Positions 34,501 to 49,400 of a stretch of 64,000 bases of DNA are shown here, in pieces. The DNA is from Erythrocercus mccallii (Eukaryota; Chordata; Aves; Passeriformes; Dicruridae). The stretch lies in assembly GCA_013397435.1 (NCBI GenBank), contig VZRG01002612.1, positions 4,642 through 68,641 on the forward strand, written 5' to 3'. Position 1 is the stretch's first letter; every line of letters begins with the position of its first letter. The notes under the pieces are model-generated. The model saw nothing but the letters and a program-made list of their open reading frames with translations. It was not told the DNA's origin and did not search any database. The position numbers were made by a program, and so were the translations under genes.

Positions 34501-37299
34501 ATTGTCACTTTCAGTGGTGGATGCCTGCTTTCCTCTTTTACATTTTGAGGAACATCCAGTTTCATTTGAAAGAAAGCTGCACTAAAGTTAGAAAAAAAAA
34601 ATCAATGTTGTAATGCTTGAGTGGATTTCACAGGGTTTGAGCACACACATTAGTGTTTCTAGCATCATCTGTGATGATCTGGAATGGTTTTGTTTCCTAA
34701 ATATTTACCTTTAGCAAAACAACTAGTCTTACAAAGCTGTCTGTTTAGTCTGATCTTTCTCAGGTGTGCTGTAGTCTTGAGGCTTGCATTGAATTAATAG
34801 CACTTGAATGTACAGCATCACTAAAGCAAATTGTTCACTGAAGACTTCATAATGGAAGTTTTACTCCTTTAATTTTGATTTCTTTGCATATTAGTAAAGA
34901 GTGTAGTGGCATATGTTGATACTTAAATTCCCTTAACCCATGAATAAGGCTGTCAAACTGAGTTCCATGTAATTAAGAACTTAATAACTGTAATCATTCT
35001 CCTCTCTCTGCTTTCCCTCCCTGCTTTGTGGAAAAAGAACCCCAAACCCACACACTCCCCTACATTAACGGGCATCTTTGTATTGTAAGGGTTTAATGCT
35101 GCACTAAAAAATAATTACTATTGTAAAGTGCCTTTGTGTTTTATTTAGTATATATGGAAAATTTCTACTAAGCCATGTTTGAAAATGGGAGGCATGAGAT
35201 GAATAGATTTAAGCACACACAAATACACTAAAATGGTATGGGTTTGGGTTTTTTTTCATTTGACACAATCATTTAAATACTAACTATTGCTATTTCTAAA
35301 CTCTAAAGAAAATGGAGCAGGGAGATGTTGGGGAAAATGTTGCTGAATCTTCCTGATGCTTTCCCTTTACAGACTTGTGTGTTGTCTTGAATGAACAAAA
35401 AAGGAAATGCAATACTGTAGCCGTTCTGTCTGTGCTCTGACACATCTTAAAACAGCTTTTCTCCCTGGCTTCAGCAACATGCATACCCCAGGAATTCTCT
35501 CCTTTCAGAGCCTTCTTGTTCTGTGTTCAAGAGCAGAAGTAGGCAAGTACTAGTTATTGCTGCAGTGAGTTTTTAAGTCTGGTAAGGCCAGTGTGTGCAC
35601 TCTTTGTTGGTGCTGCTTCTCTGTTGTAGCTGACTAAAACAGTAACTGGTTACACATCTGCTCTTTACTGTTACTCTGATGAAATATTTCCTGTGACTGA
35701 GTACATCTGTTACAGAAAGGTAGGTGGCGGAACTTTAATTTAACACGCTGTAAAATATCCTGTGAGTTTAATTAAACAGCATATCTGAAATACTGAAGTA
35801 TCTTTGCATTCAGCAAGTAGCAACCACCTGTGGTCTAGATGTTTTCTGGGACGTCTTTTCCTCCCCTGCTTCTGCAGATTTACATTGTTAGAAAGGTTCT
35901 CTCCTGGCTTTGACAGATCGTTGTGTGAAGTCTATGCAAATTAGTGTTTTCCAAAACAGCTGAGCAGAATAGCTCAGTATGTCTCTTAATCTCACTTTTT
36001 AGTAGTACGGTACTTGTGAACTGCCACCCTTAGTGAAAATAGTTTAGTAATACAATATGCTTCCTCCTTCTCCCCCTCTCCCTTTTTTTCTCAGAAAGTA
36101 CTTTTGTTTGGCCTTTTTATGCTTGATTCCTAATTTTTAGCTTCTGTGAATTTAGCTTCATTTGATTCAGGAAGCAAGATTCCAATACTTCTTGGTGGTT
36201 TTTCCATCCTGCTTGGGGCATTACTGAGTAGAAGGAAAGTGACCTTAGTGAATTTTTCTTTTCAGAACCCATTTGGAACACTCGAAAGTTAAGATTAACT
36301 ATATTTGGCTAATAATATATAATGGATTGTTTGGAAGTTCTTTTCTGACTCGGTTTGACTGGGATTTGGTGCCTGCCCTTGACTTCTGTTTATGTTTTCC
36401 CTCATCACCCCTTTCCTGTTGGTGTGTTCTAACTACAAAAGTTTCAAAAATTTGAAAGACTTTGACTGGTTTGTGTACTACTGACTGTTTCACTAATCAA
36501 TATTTAATATGGTTTTCATAGGATATGTAACATGACACTGATATTCTGGACAGGTAATTTTCATTGTTTGAAAACCTTACATAATAAGGGGAATCAGGTA
36601 ACTGCTAGAAATGAGCACCTTATTTTTTTAGCATCATATTGCCAAGGATCTGTTTTGAAATCTACTCTTGAAAAACCTATAGCTTCTTACTGCTTCAATT
36701 AGAATCAGAAGAGTTCTGAAATTGTCAAAGTGAAGTTAATATTTAAAGGGACACTGTCACTATTTTAAAACTGAATTTAAATCCTTGTTCTAAAAAACAT
36801 CTTTGATTATTTCTCTCTTACTCAAAGTTTGTAAGGCTGTTTGGTGGGATTCAGAACAACAGTATTAAAGGCAGCGAAGCTATTCCCCTAAGCTTCTCCT
36901 TCCCATCCTCTGTATGCACATGCCTGCTTGTGGCCTCTTTGGTTTCAGCTTTGCTGTGGCTGTGTGCACCCTCCTGCCGAGCCTGGGAACAGCTGCATGT
37001 TTGCCCTCTCCAGAACGTGCATGGGTGGTGTGTCATGCTGCTGCATGAGGAGAGGGCAGTCCCTGGCAGTGACACTGGCTGCAGGTGAAGTGCTGCTACC
37101 AAACAGAGACAGTTTCCTACCCAGTCTGCTCCATTTGCTCACCAGCTGCCAAAGTAGAAACTTCTATGTAGTGAACGTGAGAATTTCACTCTGCAAAGAT
37201 ACAAAGATCTCATGCATATGACTGTGTCCCTTTAAATTCTATGTGCTAGAGTGTATAGCTGCCAAATCTGTGTGTACTGATGCTGAGTGCTGCAGTTGA

Positions 37300-38020
37300 T
37301 TCATTGAGGGAAGGGATAGCACTCAGAGACCCCATGACAGGCTTCAGGAGTGGGCCCATGCAAACTTCATGAAGTTCAACAGGGCCAACTGCAAGGTCCT
37401 GTACCTTGGGTTGGAGCAGTCCCCAATATCAGTGCAGGCTGGAGGGTGAACAGATTGAGAGCAGTCCAGCAGAGAGGGACCTGGGGATACTGGGGCATGA
37501 AAAACCAAACGTGAGGCAGAAATGTGTGCATGTAGCCAGTGACAGGCAATGGCAAAAATAAGATGTGGACCTGTTAGAACTGGTCCAGAGGAGAGCCACA
37601 AAAGTTATCAGAGTGCTGCAAACCTCTTCTGTGAAAAAAATGGTGAGAGAGATGGGGTTTTTAGCCCAAGGGGATTCTCTGGGGAGCCCTTGTCAGGGTC
37701 TTTCAATACTTAAAGGGAACTTCGGAGAAAGGCAGACTTTTTATCAAGGCCTATAGGGATATGACAAGGGATAATGATTTTAACCTAGAAGAGGGTAGAT
37801 TGAGATTAAATAGAAGAGAAAATTTCTTACAGTGAGGGTGATGAAACGTGGGCACAGGTTGCCAGAGGAGCAATGGATGCCCCACCCATGGAAACATTTA
37901 AGATCAGGTTGGACAGGGCTCTGAGCAACCTGATGCAGGTAAAGATGTCCCTGCCCTTGTAGAGGTGTGCAACTAGATGACCTTTAAAGGTCTCTTCCAA
38001 TGCAAATAATTCTATGATTT
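37300..38020 (+). mobile_element. CR1 LINE fragment in WDR37 intron, forward
   Basis: Forward CR1 3' half: 'catgaagttcaacagggcca', 'actgcaaggtcctgtacctt', 'agagggacctggggatactg', 'gagagccacaaaagttatca', 'ttggacagggctctgagcaa'. It ends with 'ggtctcttccaatgcaaata' and 'attctatgattt'. It is one of the longest copies in the window, with several indels and substitutions, so inactive. Boundaries are approximate. Confidence 0.9.
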
Positions 38021-39578
38021 TATTAAGCACTCAAAAAAAGGATATTGCTTGGTAACATCCTCCAAAATGAAGTAGCTTGGCAGAAAGGGCAAGTGGAAAC
38101 TCACATAGTTAAAACAATGGCTGCTAAGGCAAAAGCCACATTAATATCTTTGTGTCTAACAGTTCAAGAGCCACATCTGGCAGGGATTAGAAAATGCCCT
38201 TTGGTTGGTTTTTTTTGTGTTTTTTTTTTTTTTACCCTCCTCTGCCCCTGGATCTTAAGTGAAATAATGTTAATGAATTTATGGGATTATATGTAGCTAT
38301 GTGTATGAATAAAACTGTCTTAATAAATCTGCCTGTGTGCACACTGATGCTTCTGGCCTTAAAATGTAATCCCAAATTGCAGAGTATGGGAACTGAAAGC
38401 CATTGAACAAGTGGTTCCAAAGGGAGATAGGAGGCAGGGTGGAAGAGGGGAGAATATATATATACATGTGCTTGAGATCTGATCCTCTTTTGAAAAGAAA
38501 TAGAAATGTGATGAGCACAGAAAACCTGTTCCTCATTCTTGACCATATGTCCGTGAACAGGAAGCTACTTAGTGAAGCCCAGAAAACTGGCAATAACTGT
38601 ATATGGGATGGACTTAAAAAAAATTTAGAGGAATCTAGTCACAGTGAATAGCAGAATTTAGACAAATAAGGAACTACCCAATGGTGTTTTTTCTAGTCTC
38701 TTCTTTAATTTGTGAATATAGCTATTTAGTTACTGCTGATTAATCACACATAAAAAGCTCTGATGGGATTAGGTGCAGGAGAGGTCTCTGTGGAATCCAG
38801 AGGATATGAAAAAAAAAATTTAGTACAGTACAGGTCACTGGTGCAACCTAAATTTTATTTTAGATTCACTATGGAATTGATGTCAGGTTACTGGAACTCA
38901 GTTGTTCCAAAAACTAATTAAAATACCAAGTTTTTTAGTAAGGCTGGATGGGCATTAAAATCTTAACTAAATCTAGTCTCATTTTTGATACAAATTTCTG
39001 TATCTTTATACATTTTCATTTTGTGATATAAAACCCAAAGGAGATTTCAAGCTCTTGTTATTCACGTGCATACTGTGTTTTTAATAAGTATGCTTTTCCT
39101 TGGCTTTATGATCTGTTAAAAAGCTGAAAACACCATGTCAAACCCCTGAAGTGGTTAATGCCTGATCTTGTTAATAGCGATGGTGCTCATTCCTAGCGTG
39201 AGATCCAGTGCGTTGGCGGATCTTAAATTGGAAGTGGCCCTGGGTTTGGTTTAAATTTTCTCTGATCAACTCATTTAAAAGGAAGCTCAGTTGCCTGGTT
39301 AGCTTTGCCAACTCTGCTCTCCTATTTCTCTGCAGGCTATTGCACCTATTTTAAGTTTTAATTGTTGTTTCAGAAATGATTTATGCTGGAGAATGAATTT
39401 TTATTTTGTTCTCATTGTGCATGATTGAAAAATTTTGGGTAATCAATGCTGAAACATTTGAAATGTTTAACAACTGGTACCCCATGAAACAAAAAATAAT
39501 TTCTGTTGAATGTTGGGTTTAAATTAAAAAATCCTGTAATTAAATGTTTGTAAAAATAAGATTTTGACAGTAAAGAAC

Positions 39579-39671
39579 ATATTCTCCATATTTATGCAAT
39601 CAAACATAATTTGATTTTTCATATATATTCTCCACATTTATGCAATAAATCAGACATAATTTTGTTTTTCT
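39579..39671. repeat. Imperfect tandem duplication, 46-bp period
   Basis: ATATTCTCCATATTTATGCA starts at 39579 and ATATTCTCCACATTTATGCA at 39625, each followed by a similar CATAATTTGATTTTTC-like segment. This is a two-copy duplication with about 85-90% similarity by eye, in AT-rich intron DNA. Confidence 0.85.
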
Positions 39672-40451
39672 TAAACAGGGGAAGCAGTAGCTCGTACATG
39701 GTAATACTCTTTGGAGATACTGTCAGGTGTTTTTAGGCATATTAAAATGCATATATTTGGCTTTATCAAGGTGACAGAAATGAACCACATCACCAGCAGC
39801 CTATTAAGTCAGGTGCACTTTCACTGCTCTCATAAGTTCATGGGCATTTTCATTATTAAGGGAAATGAAACCATGAGCTGCCAAAAATGGTGGATGGTAG
39901 TTTTCAGAACTTCTGTTATAAGTTCGGCTTATGTCTGGACAAGGATGTCTTTTAAATTTTGTATAGTGACGCTTAAAGTTGCATAGTATATTTTTAACCT
40001 GACAGTGTCCCTAAATTACCATGTTTGCTTTCATTTTCCATCTGGGTTTTAATTTTGCATGCATTTCAGTGAACTATAGTATGCATAATAGTTGTTTCCT
40101 GGAAGCATTTTGGGGCTGTCTCTGCTAGTGTTCTCCAAAATGAGCAAGGAAGTGGAATTTATTTTCCTTTTGTGGAGGTTTGTTAGCTAATGAATAAATA
40201 ATACAGAAGCAATTTCACTCTACATATTTGCATATGGTTTTGAATTAATGTTGTTTGAAGGACAGCTGTAAGTAAGAGGGGTCTCTTCTTTTTAATGACA
40301 ACTCAAACAACTCCAAAGTTTAGTAGAACTAAATACTTCCATTTTGAGAAAAATATTTAAATTGTCGTTTGTTTGGCGAAACAATTTGTAATGTGTAATG
40401 CTTGTCCTTAGTTTATCATAGGAGCCTCTGTGAAGCTGTTTTTTTGAAGTA

Positions 40452-43400
40452 ATGCCAATAGAAAGTGGAAGTTGTGCATCTGCTCGCCAAGCAAAGCAGA
40501 AACGTAAATCACACAGCCTTTCCATTCGAAGAACCAACAGTTCCGAGCAGGAACGGGCGGGACTGCAGAGAGACATGTTGGAAGGGCAGGTAAGGGGATG
40601 CTTGGGAGCTTGCATGACTTTTTAATGTGTTTTCTATGAGGAGAAGCTAAACAAACTTAAATATTGAAATATGCCCAGTAAAGCTGCAGGAACAACAGAT
40701 TTTGTTGCTTGTAAGTGCTCACTGCCTTTGGAGATCATTGATGTGGATGTTGGCTGTGTTTCAGGTTGTGTTGAGATTTGTGGAGTTTATCAGCTTCTGT
40801 GTATTCTTACATGAATGATAAAGCCATAAAACAGGGTAAACCCCAGCCTGTTTATTCACTGCAACCTCTCCCCCCGCCCCTGCAAAAGAAAAAGTTCAGG
40901 GTTGATTCTTGCTTTCATAAGTTTGCATTTGGAACAGTAGCAACCCAGAAATATGAATAAACCAAATACTTCTTATGATGATTCTCGTAGGGAAAATACT
41001 AGTTGGAATGCTGTTCTGCATTCCTTTCCATAAAGTAAACAAATACTGCCTGCCTGACAGAAGTGTGAGCTAACTCAGATTTTTGTTTGTGTAGGATTTT
41101 TTATATTTGGCTCAAATGAAGGTGTTTTCTTCTGGGAATAAACTTAAGGGAAAGAACAGCAGCCACTGTTTCTGTAGCTTTATTAATCATGTCAGTGTAA
41201 TGGGTGCAATCTGGACTCGGAGTGTTGCAACTGAAAATTCTGAGATTACCTGTAGGTAAGGCTTCTGTCAAAAGCAGTTCTGGCAAAGATAAACAAATAC
41301 CACTTTGAAAAGTATTTATTGTCAAATTGACTACACAGTGTTAGTGTGGGACTGGCAGAGATGATGCAAAACTTGATTTTTATCAGACAGTTGGTTTGAA
41401 ATACAAATGGAGTTTGGCTACAAGAAACCTCACACTGAAGTCTGCAGATATGCTGAAGGGAAAACATGGTGTTTTGTCAGTATTGTGACTGTTTTTTTTT
41501 AAATTGAATCTATTTTTTCAGTAAATCATAGCATCAGTTTTCTGGGAATTAACAGTGCCTAGGTTGCTGCTTCTAGTCATCTAGAAGTTGGAGAATGCAA
41601 GTACTTGGATAGAAAACTATTCATGCATTTGGAATTACTGCAGCATTACTTCAGGAAAGGTGTGAAGGGCAGCTGAGAGGTCAAGACATGCTGGCACTCC
41701 TGCACAGTAAACTAAAAAACTAAAAAATGTTAAGCTTTTTTATTGTTTCTTAGCAAACTCTAAGTGTATTATGCTTTAATACATAGATGTTTAAAATGTT
41801 TTATCTATCATCTTGATTTTGTTGGCCTTGAGCAGCTAGGTGGCAGATTCTATCAAGTAGAGAGTATTAATGCCCCTTCACAGTGGAGCTGTAAACCGCA
41901 TGAGATCTAGCTAAGGACTTTTGCAGATAAAGAGATAACATTAAACATGCTGTTTAATAAGCTGTTTTAAATAATGCCAGCTTTAAAGAGAGGAAAGGAA
42001 GTGAATGCATTTTACTATGTCGGTTACTTCATCACAAGTTTAGATTTGTTTATACTTTCAGGCTTTGAGAAGTGGTTTGAAAAACTTCTCTACATCTCCT
42101 CTTTAGTTGCAAAAGTTGTAGGATAAGTTAGTTTCTTCCATAACCTTGCTGTATGAAATTATTGGGTAATTGAATTAGAAATAATTCTTCTAACTTCAGT
42201 GTTTCTCTTAATAGTGTTTAATGTATTTAGTATTTTTGTTTAATCAGTTTTGTTTCAAGTCATTTTTAATTAGGATCTGTTTTGCTTCTCGTTGTTTGTG
42301 AATGCCTGAACAAAAGTATCCTATCGGAGGAGAGGCAGATGAAGAAAGGAATGATGTAGAGGGGCTTAAGGAACATGGTTCCACTTCTTCCAGCACAGTG
42401 CCACAGCTTAAGCTGGCTGTGAACCTGTGTAAAATTGTGCACAAAGCAGGTGTGCTCTGTATTTTGGCTATGAGAAGTTTCTCTTGCTCTCTCTTTAAAA
42501 CTTCAGAAATAACTTACACAGCCAGGGTCATGGCTGGCCTTTCCAGCTGTGCCTGCAGACAATTCCCGGGGCTGTGGCGGAAGGTGACTCAATTAAGTGA
42601 AAACTATTTTAAAAAGAAGTTTATAGCTGGCTACCTGGGTAAATAGTAAGTGTAGTGGGCCAATTTACATATTGTCATCTATGAGCAACTGAAGAATAGA
42701 ATGCTCGAGTAATATCTGGGGAGGGAAGGATTAGAAACTAGTTTTCTTCACACATAGGTTAGTTAAAAATACATTTAAAATTTTAGTTTGTCTTAAGCTT
42801 TGGTAATAAGATGCATTGTGTTCACAACTTTCTAACCCATTGCATAGTCAACTTTGAATTACTTTATCAAACAAAGGTATTCTTTTTTTCTTGAACGGGA
42901 AAGATATTGATATTAAAAAGAAATTTTTTCTCACTTTCTATTTTTTAAGTGAATTGTACATGTATATTGATTTTAATAATTTTTCTCTACTAAAAAACTG
43001 AAACAAATATCATAGGTGATTTGAATTCTATCCCCTGAAAGAGAAAGAATACATAAAATGAATAACTTTATGATGCACAGAGCTATTTGTTTTGTGTTCT
43101 ACACTAGCAGTAGTTTTAATTTCCCTCCTTGCTGGGACATTGAGGTAACAGTTAAAATCAGTTCAATATTGAAGAGCAATTTTATCAAACATATGTAAAG
43201 AAAAATATAACCCCCAGTATTTTGCCTCCTAGGATTCTAAGTTACCATCTGCTGTCCGGAATACACTCCTTGAACTTTTTGGACAAATAGAACGGGAATT
43301 TGAAAACCTGTATATTGAAAATTTGGAATGTGAGTATCTATTTTTTTCTGGCAACTTAAGAATTGTTTGTATTTATGTTATAGTAACAGTAATTAAAATG

Positions 43401-46400
43401 CTTACATTGGATATTGTAGTATAATTAGTGTAGCTTTTCTGTGAGCAGTTTAGGAGTTGTTCTGAACTTGTAGCCAAAGATGGAGTTTGTACCTTTTCAG
43501 AAAAATCACTTTCTCAGCTCTTTGATGCAAGCAGTGGGAACTGATGTCTGTCACCCCACCTTGACTCTTGGGCAAAGCCAGTGAAGGGTCTGTTTCCTTA
43601 TCATTGTAGGCTCTGGTTATGTTAATCTCCAGAAACTCCATCCAGCCTTTGGAGTTTTTGGCTTTTTTTATATTTACAGGTTTGATTTTAATGATGTAAT
43701 ATTAGTAAATAAAATTGGAAAAGTGACTTGCTTGAAAATGTATAAAATGGGGTGGTTTTGCATCAAATGTCTTACACATTGCATAACCAGTACCTGCAGC
43801 TGTTCAGGAGTTTTGAAGTCAAGTACTCAGACAGAAATTCCAGGTGTTGCCTGAAAAAGATATTTGTTTGATGATAGTGCAAATGTCTGACAATGTAAGT
43901 GATCCAAGGTGATGTAAGAGGACCCAAAGTTCAGGAACACAGGCCTGTACAGTAATACAGTAAAGTGTCCCTTGCTGGAATTTTAAGCTGTGTTACATCG
44001 GCTTGGATTCTGAATTGTGGAATCGGTCTGATTTGGGTCCAAGTCAATTTTTTTTCCACACCTAATCAGTTCCCACAGTTTAACTAGACACTTGTGTTAC
44101 CAAAAAAAACCCCAAAACTTGCCTGCTTTTTTTGACACGCTCTGGGTGTTTTATTCTCTTAAAATCTGTGGTTTTGTTGGTTAAAGGCTGTCATCAAAAG
44201 TACGCATTTTTTAGTGACAATTTGCACAACTGAATTCTTAGCCTTCTGCTGAGAAGTTGGCAGCAAGAGAAGTAGAATTTTGCTCCCCAGCTTTATGCTT
44301 GTCAGAAAACAAGTGGTGGATTTATACCCTCCAGAGTATGATTATTTTCCTTTTTTTCCATTTCCATTTCTTTATCTACTTTCTTCACCTTACAGCTCTA
44401 GTTTTGATTGTGATCCCTTTTCATCCTGCACCAATTTCTAAATTTTTCTCTTTTCATTCTTATTCTAATATTTTTTGTTCTTGGTGTAATTCCTACACCA
44501 ATGCTGGTGTTACTGTACACAAAATTTTTTAAAAAAATAAATTCGAAAGTATAAAAAAATAGTCATTTGCAGCACTGCCTTTCCTGTGAGATTCTAGTAG
44601 TAGACAAATATTCAGGGAGAATGCTATTTTTTGATTAATAAAACCTGTGTTAAGAAAAGATGTGCTAATTCTGTGACTAAAATATCTATGATGCCACAAG
44701 TTTTCTGTCTTCTGCTGAATTTAATTCAATACAGATGGGCCATGTGTTTCACAGAAATAGTTTTGTTAAACCTTAGACTCATTTATTAGTAAGAGTAATT
44801 AGAAGCCACCAATACTTTGAGTGGAATCTGGGTCAAGGTTGATCTCTGGAAAATTCTGCATGAGTCTTGCTTTATGTCTTAATAAGACCTGCTTTTGTAA
44901 AATCCCAGTTGATCTCCTTTCCTCTCCATAGCATAAAATAGCATACTTACTAACTGTAAGAGTTCTTAAATAGTATGTTAATGCTGTTATTAATGATAGT
45001 AATTTTTTTGTAGTAATATGAGTTTCTGGATTTGTTAGTGCGTAGGGAGATTGATACACTGAATGAACGCCTAGCGGGTGAAGGACAGACAATTGATGGT
45101 GCTGAACTGAGCAAAGGACAACTGAAAACAAAAGGTAAGAGAGCCACAAAGAATCCTAAATCAGTATTTTTGAATTCACTTTTTTGTACTTCATTGACCA
45201 AAACTTAGAATGTTACTGAAGGGAATTAATACCAGTTACTTATACAAACAAGCTAATGCTGTATTTGAAATATCTTCCTTTGAATTTATTTGTCTCAACA
45301 GCCAGTCATAGTACCAGTCAGCTTTCTCAGAAATTAAAGACAACTTACAAGGCATCTACTAGCAAGGTATGAGACAAATTAAATCTCTACTCTTCCATGT
45401 GTACTCGTGAGACTAACGTGCGGTCTTCTAAGTGGTAAATTGTGGTTTCTTTAAGCTGGGTGGTGCTGGTCTGTAAGTAAATCTGCCTCCTAAGGAGCAG
45501 TATGTTTATCTTGGATTCATCAGTTTCCATTACTTTAACCCATTATTTTAACTATACCATATGATATTGTTACAATAAGTGCTTACCTTTTTTGAAGAAG
45601 GGATGTTGGAGGGGAGAGAGTGTGCACACGTGGATGTGGGAGTGCTGTTTTGTAAATAGAACTAGAAAAATAATTGTGATTCATGAGGGAAATAGAGAAC
45701 TTGCTAGTGGATTTCTGAATAAAGATTTGGGCATTGCAGTTGAAATGGGGATTTAAGTAGGCATCTCTATGTGTACTATTACAAATTTCTTTTTAAAAAT
45801 AATTTTTATTTTTAGCTATGACACTAGAACAATTTGTTTCCTTTGTGTTGCAAGTCTTGCTCATCAGTAGCTAGTGATCTTTTTTGCTTGGTGTTTTGGC
45901 ACAGTTAACCTTCCTGATGCTTTTCATTTTGTACATCAGCCTGGTATTTTTGTTTTCCTTGCTCTCTCCCCTTTTTCAATTTTTGCAGAGAGTTTGCCCA
46001 CTGCTCTTTTTTTGCTATATCAGAGTCATTTAATGATACATTATTATGGTTAAATAAAATGTGAGGAAACTGCAGTGGAATCTGGTATGTGAAACAGCTG
46101 TATAGGCAGCTCTGTGGTGACCTGTAATGCAGGCTGATATGTGGTGTAGGTGTCTTGGAAATACCTTAAGTAGGAAAGTTTGAGAGTAAGAATAGGGTAG
46201 TGAAATAGACTGAAGCTACTATTGTTTGTTTGGTTTCCTTTTTATTTTGTTGTTTTTCAGACTTTCATTCTTACCAGTTTGATGCATATAGGTGTCTCTT
46301 TTAAGACTTACTGACTTACAAATTCTTTATGAGACCACTTAAACAGTGACAGTATGATATTAATATTAATAGGGGTTGCATGGTTTTGATACACTTACTA

Positions 46401-49400
46401 TGTAGTTATGAATTAGTACCCTCTAGTGTAGCGTTGTGTGTTTTTTTTTGGTTTAGTTTGCTTTAGGTTTTGTTTGTGGGGTTCTCTTTTTTTTGTTTGA
46501 GTTTTTAAGGCAGGTGTTAAATTCTTGTCTTCTTTTACTTTCTTGCAACGTAGCACTTACATTTTTTCCTGGGAAAGACAGGCTTCAGCATGGGAAGCTG
46601 GGAAGTATGAGATGGAGATTCCTGGGGAACTGATATGCATGCACATCAAAGCAGCCATGAGTAGTGGAGCATGAAGAATTTAATACCTGAACATTATGCA
46701 CATCTCTTGTATCAATTGGTAGCCAACAGATGTCTGCATGTGCTGATGTATTTCTTTTCACTGCTTTGAGTCAGAATTTACTGGGCAGTATACAGGAGTT
46801 GAGGGAAGTTACAACACTGAGAGCATCTCTGTCCACTGTTCTTTGAAACCTTAATGTAATTCACAGAGGTGCTTTATTTTGACCTCTCCTTCCTTCCCAC
46901 ATGGAAGAGTCAAAGCTGTAATAACCTTTTGTCTCTTGACCCAGAGAGACTATAGTGAAGAATTAGGAAAGAGTAAAACTTTCCAACAAACCATGATTTT
47001 TCTGCCTATACCCTGACTGGATGTAGTTCCCCAGTACCTTGTCTGAGAAAAAACATGTTTAGAATTTTAAGAGTTCAACAGCTTTGAAATTCTTATGGCT
47101 GTACTTTCAATGAGTATTGAATGAACAGTGCTGTTTCCCAAAATGATTGTGTTCCCAACTCATCGGGGTAGTAGATCACAAGTTTTGTCTTCAGCCCTTC
47201 TTTTTTACAACTACCCTACAGGGGGTTTCTTGGATCTGTGTTTTTTAGATTTTTTTTTTTTTTTTTGCCTATGGAAAATTAGAAGAGACTTGAGTTTTAC
47301 AAACCAATTATTTTGTGTAATTGCACACAATTACATTTTTCAGATTGGCAGTGCATATAGAAAATTATATTTTTTTCCCTGAAAACACCTTTCACTATTT
47401 GCTTAATCACCCTAATGAGAAGGCTGATCCTTGACTGCTTTAATGTTGGTGAAAAATACTAGGACTCGTAAAAAATACTAAAGCAATCTATTCATTCTCT
47501 TGGGGAAAATGCCAAAGTGAACATTCTTAATTCAAGGCCTTCATATGAAATTTCCATACTGGAATACTTTTCATCACTTAGCTATATATGAAGTTGGCAA
47601 AATTCATTTCAGAAAAGCATGATTTTAGCAGCAAGGGTTATCCACCAGTGTCCAAATCCTGAAGAGGTAGAGTAGATTTAACACTTGCTACTCTTTAAAC
47701 TAATTTTTTCTTAATGGACAAGATTCTGTAATTTAGCTGCAGTTGATTTTAGATGCATGAATCACTAAACGAAATCCATGTTTTGATATTAACAAAATAT
47801 AATGGCTGCTGTTGATGATTCCTGGCTGTGAAAGCTGTTACAACATCAGGAAAGCATCAATTGTTTATGGAGAGTCCTAAAATAAACTGAAATGATGTAA
47901 TTTGCTCCATCCAAACTAAATGCCAGGATTTCTGATTTGTCTAGATCAGGATAAAGACTCTTCAAAGAATGTATTTATTCAGCCAGTAGTTAAAAGGAAT
48001 AAAACTTTTTGGACTATATAGTTTTACCCTCACTGCTTGAAGTTGCTTCACAGGACATTCTGTTCATCAGGCACAGTGTAATGCTGCTGGACTGGCCCTG
48101 AGTTAATCAAGTTTTCATTCTTTTTTCCAATGTGCCCTGTCTGTGTAAGAAACTTTATTACAGGGTGCCTCACTCTGTTTGCCTTGCAATTGTTTCAGTT
48201 TGTATTCAATTTTCCGTTGTTTACATAGTAAATAATTGTTTCCCTATTAAATCTTTTTGTAGAAGGAAGTACATGAAACTGTTTCAATTTAAGAAAGAGG
48301 ATGGACAAAGGAGAAACACACTCAGGATGTGGTTGGGCATTTATTTGTATATGATGATCTACAGAAGTTACTTCAGAAATTTTCTGCACTACAGAGACCT
48401 CTTTTTAGCAAGTTTCATGTTCTTTAAATATTGCCTTTCCTGGCTTGGGACACTGTTTATATGTGTTTAGCAAAACAGGAATATACAGTTACTGGTATGT
48501 GAAGTGAAGGGCATCAAAAAAAGAAAGGAAAAAAGCGTGGAAAAAGTATGTATTGAGTAAATATCTGTATCAGGATATTTACTGTTGGATAGTGTTCTTG
48601 AACTCTTTTCTTACATGTGTTAATTAAAGACTGCTAATACCTCAAAAGGAGTTTTACATCCTTGCCATTAAATGAGCAGTGAAACCACTGTCCAGCAGTT
48701 CTGGAAATTCTGTTTTTTGATGGGTAGGGGATAGTCTCTCCTAGAAAACTTTTCCATGAGTGTTTGATTCAACATTAGAAAGACAGAATGCAAGCACAGG
48801 CTGAGTTGGAAAATACCAAGTTTGGAGTTTGCGCTGATTGCTGTGTTAGTCCTTTCCTGTTAGTACTTAATTCACCTGTTCCGCTTCTCATACACAAGTC
48901 CATTTAATTTAAGGACTGTATTCAATGTGAAAGTTGCATCTGTAGGATTGTGTTCAAAATTTAGGACATTCTTCAGTATGGTTGAACTAATAATCTTTAC
49001 CATTAGCCCATTTTCTTTTCAGTGCATCTGTAATGACTGTTTCTTCTGCTGCTGTGAAATCAAAATGCGTATTCGCTGATAATTTGGAATTCAAATAGGG
49101 CATTATCATTTCATCATTGGAGAGTTGACATGCTCAGGATTTGGAATACTCTTGCAGATTTTCTTTTAGCTTTAAAAACTTTTTGCAGTAATTTGCTTTA
49201 GTGACATACTTAAGACCTTCTATTTTAATACTAGAAACTAATGGGATTTTATGTATCTGAAATGGAGACTTAATTAACTTCCTAACTTTTACTAAGCTGT
49301 AGATAAGTCTTAATGTGATTTGTATTGAAGTATTTAAAGGTTTTGATTTAACTGATCAGATACCTGCCCATAATTCCATGCTGAGGAAAACACTGATAAA

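Larger units (their letters stand above)
31369..40451 (+). other. Putative WDR37 intron 1 and 5' UTR acceptor region
   Basis: About 9 kb of mostly AT-rich DNA. It holds one forward CR1 (37300-38020) and a local duplication (39579-39671). No coding exon was recognised. Possible acceptors for the exon carrying the start codon are CCTTAG ending at 40411 or ATCATAG ending at 40421; I cannot choose between them. Confidence 0.55.
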
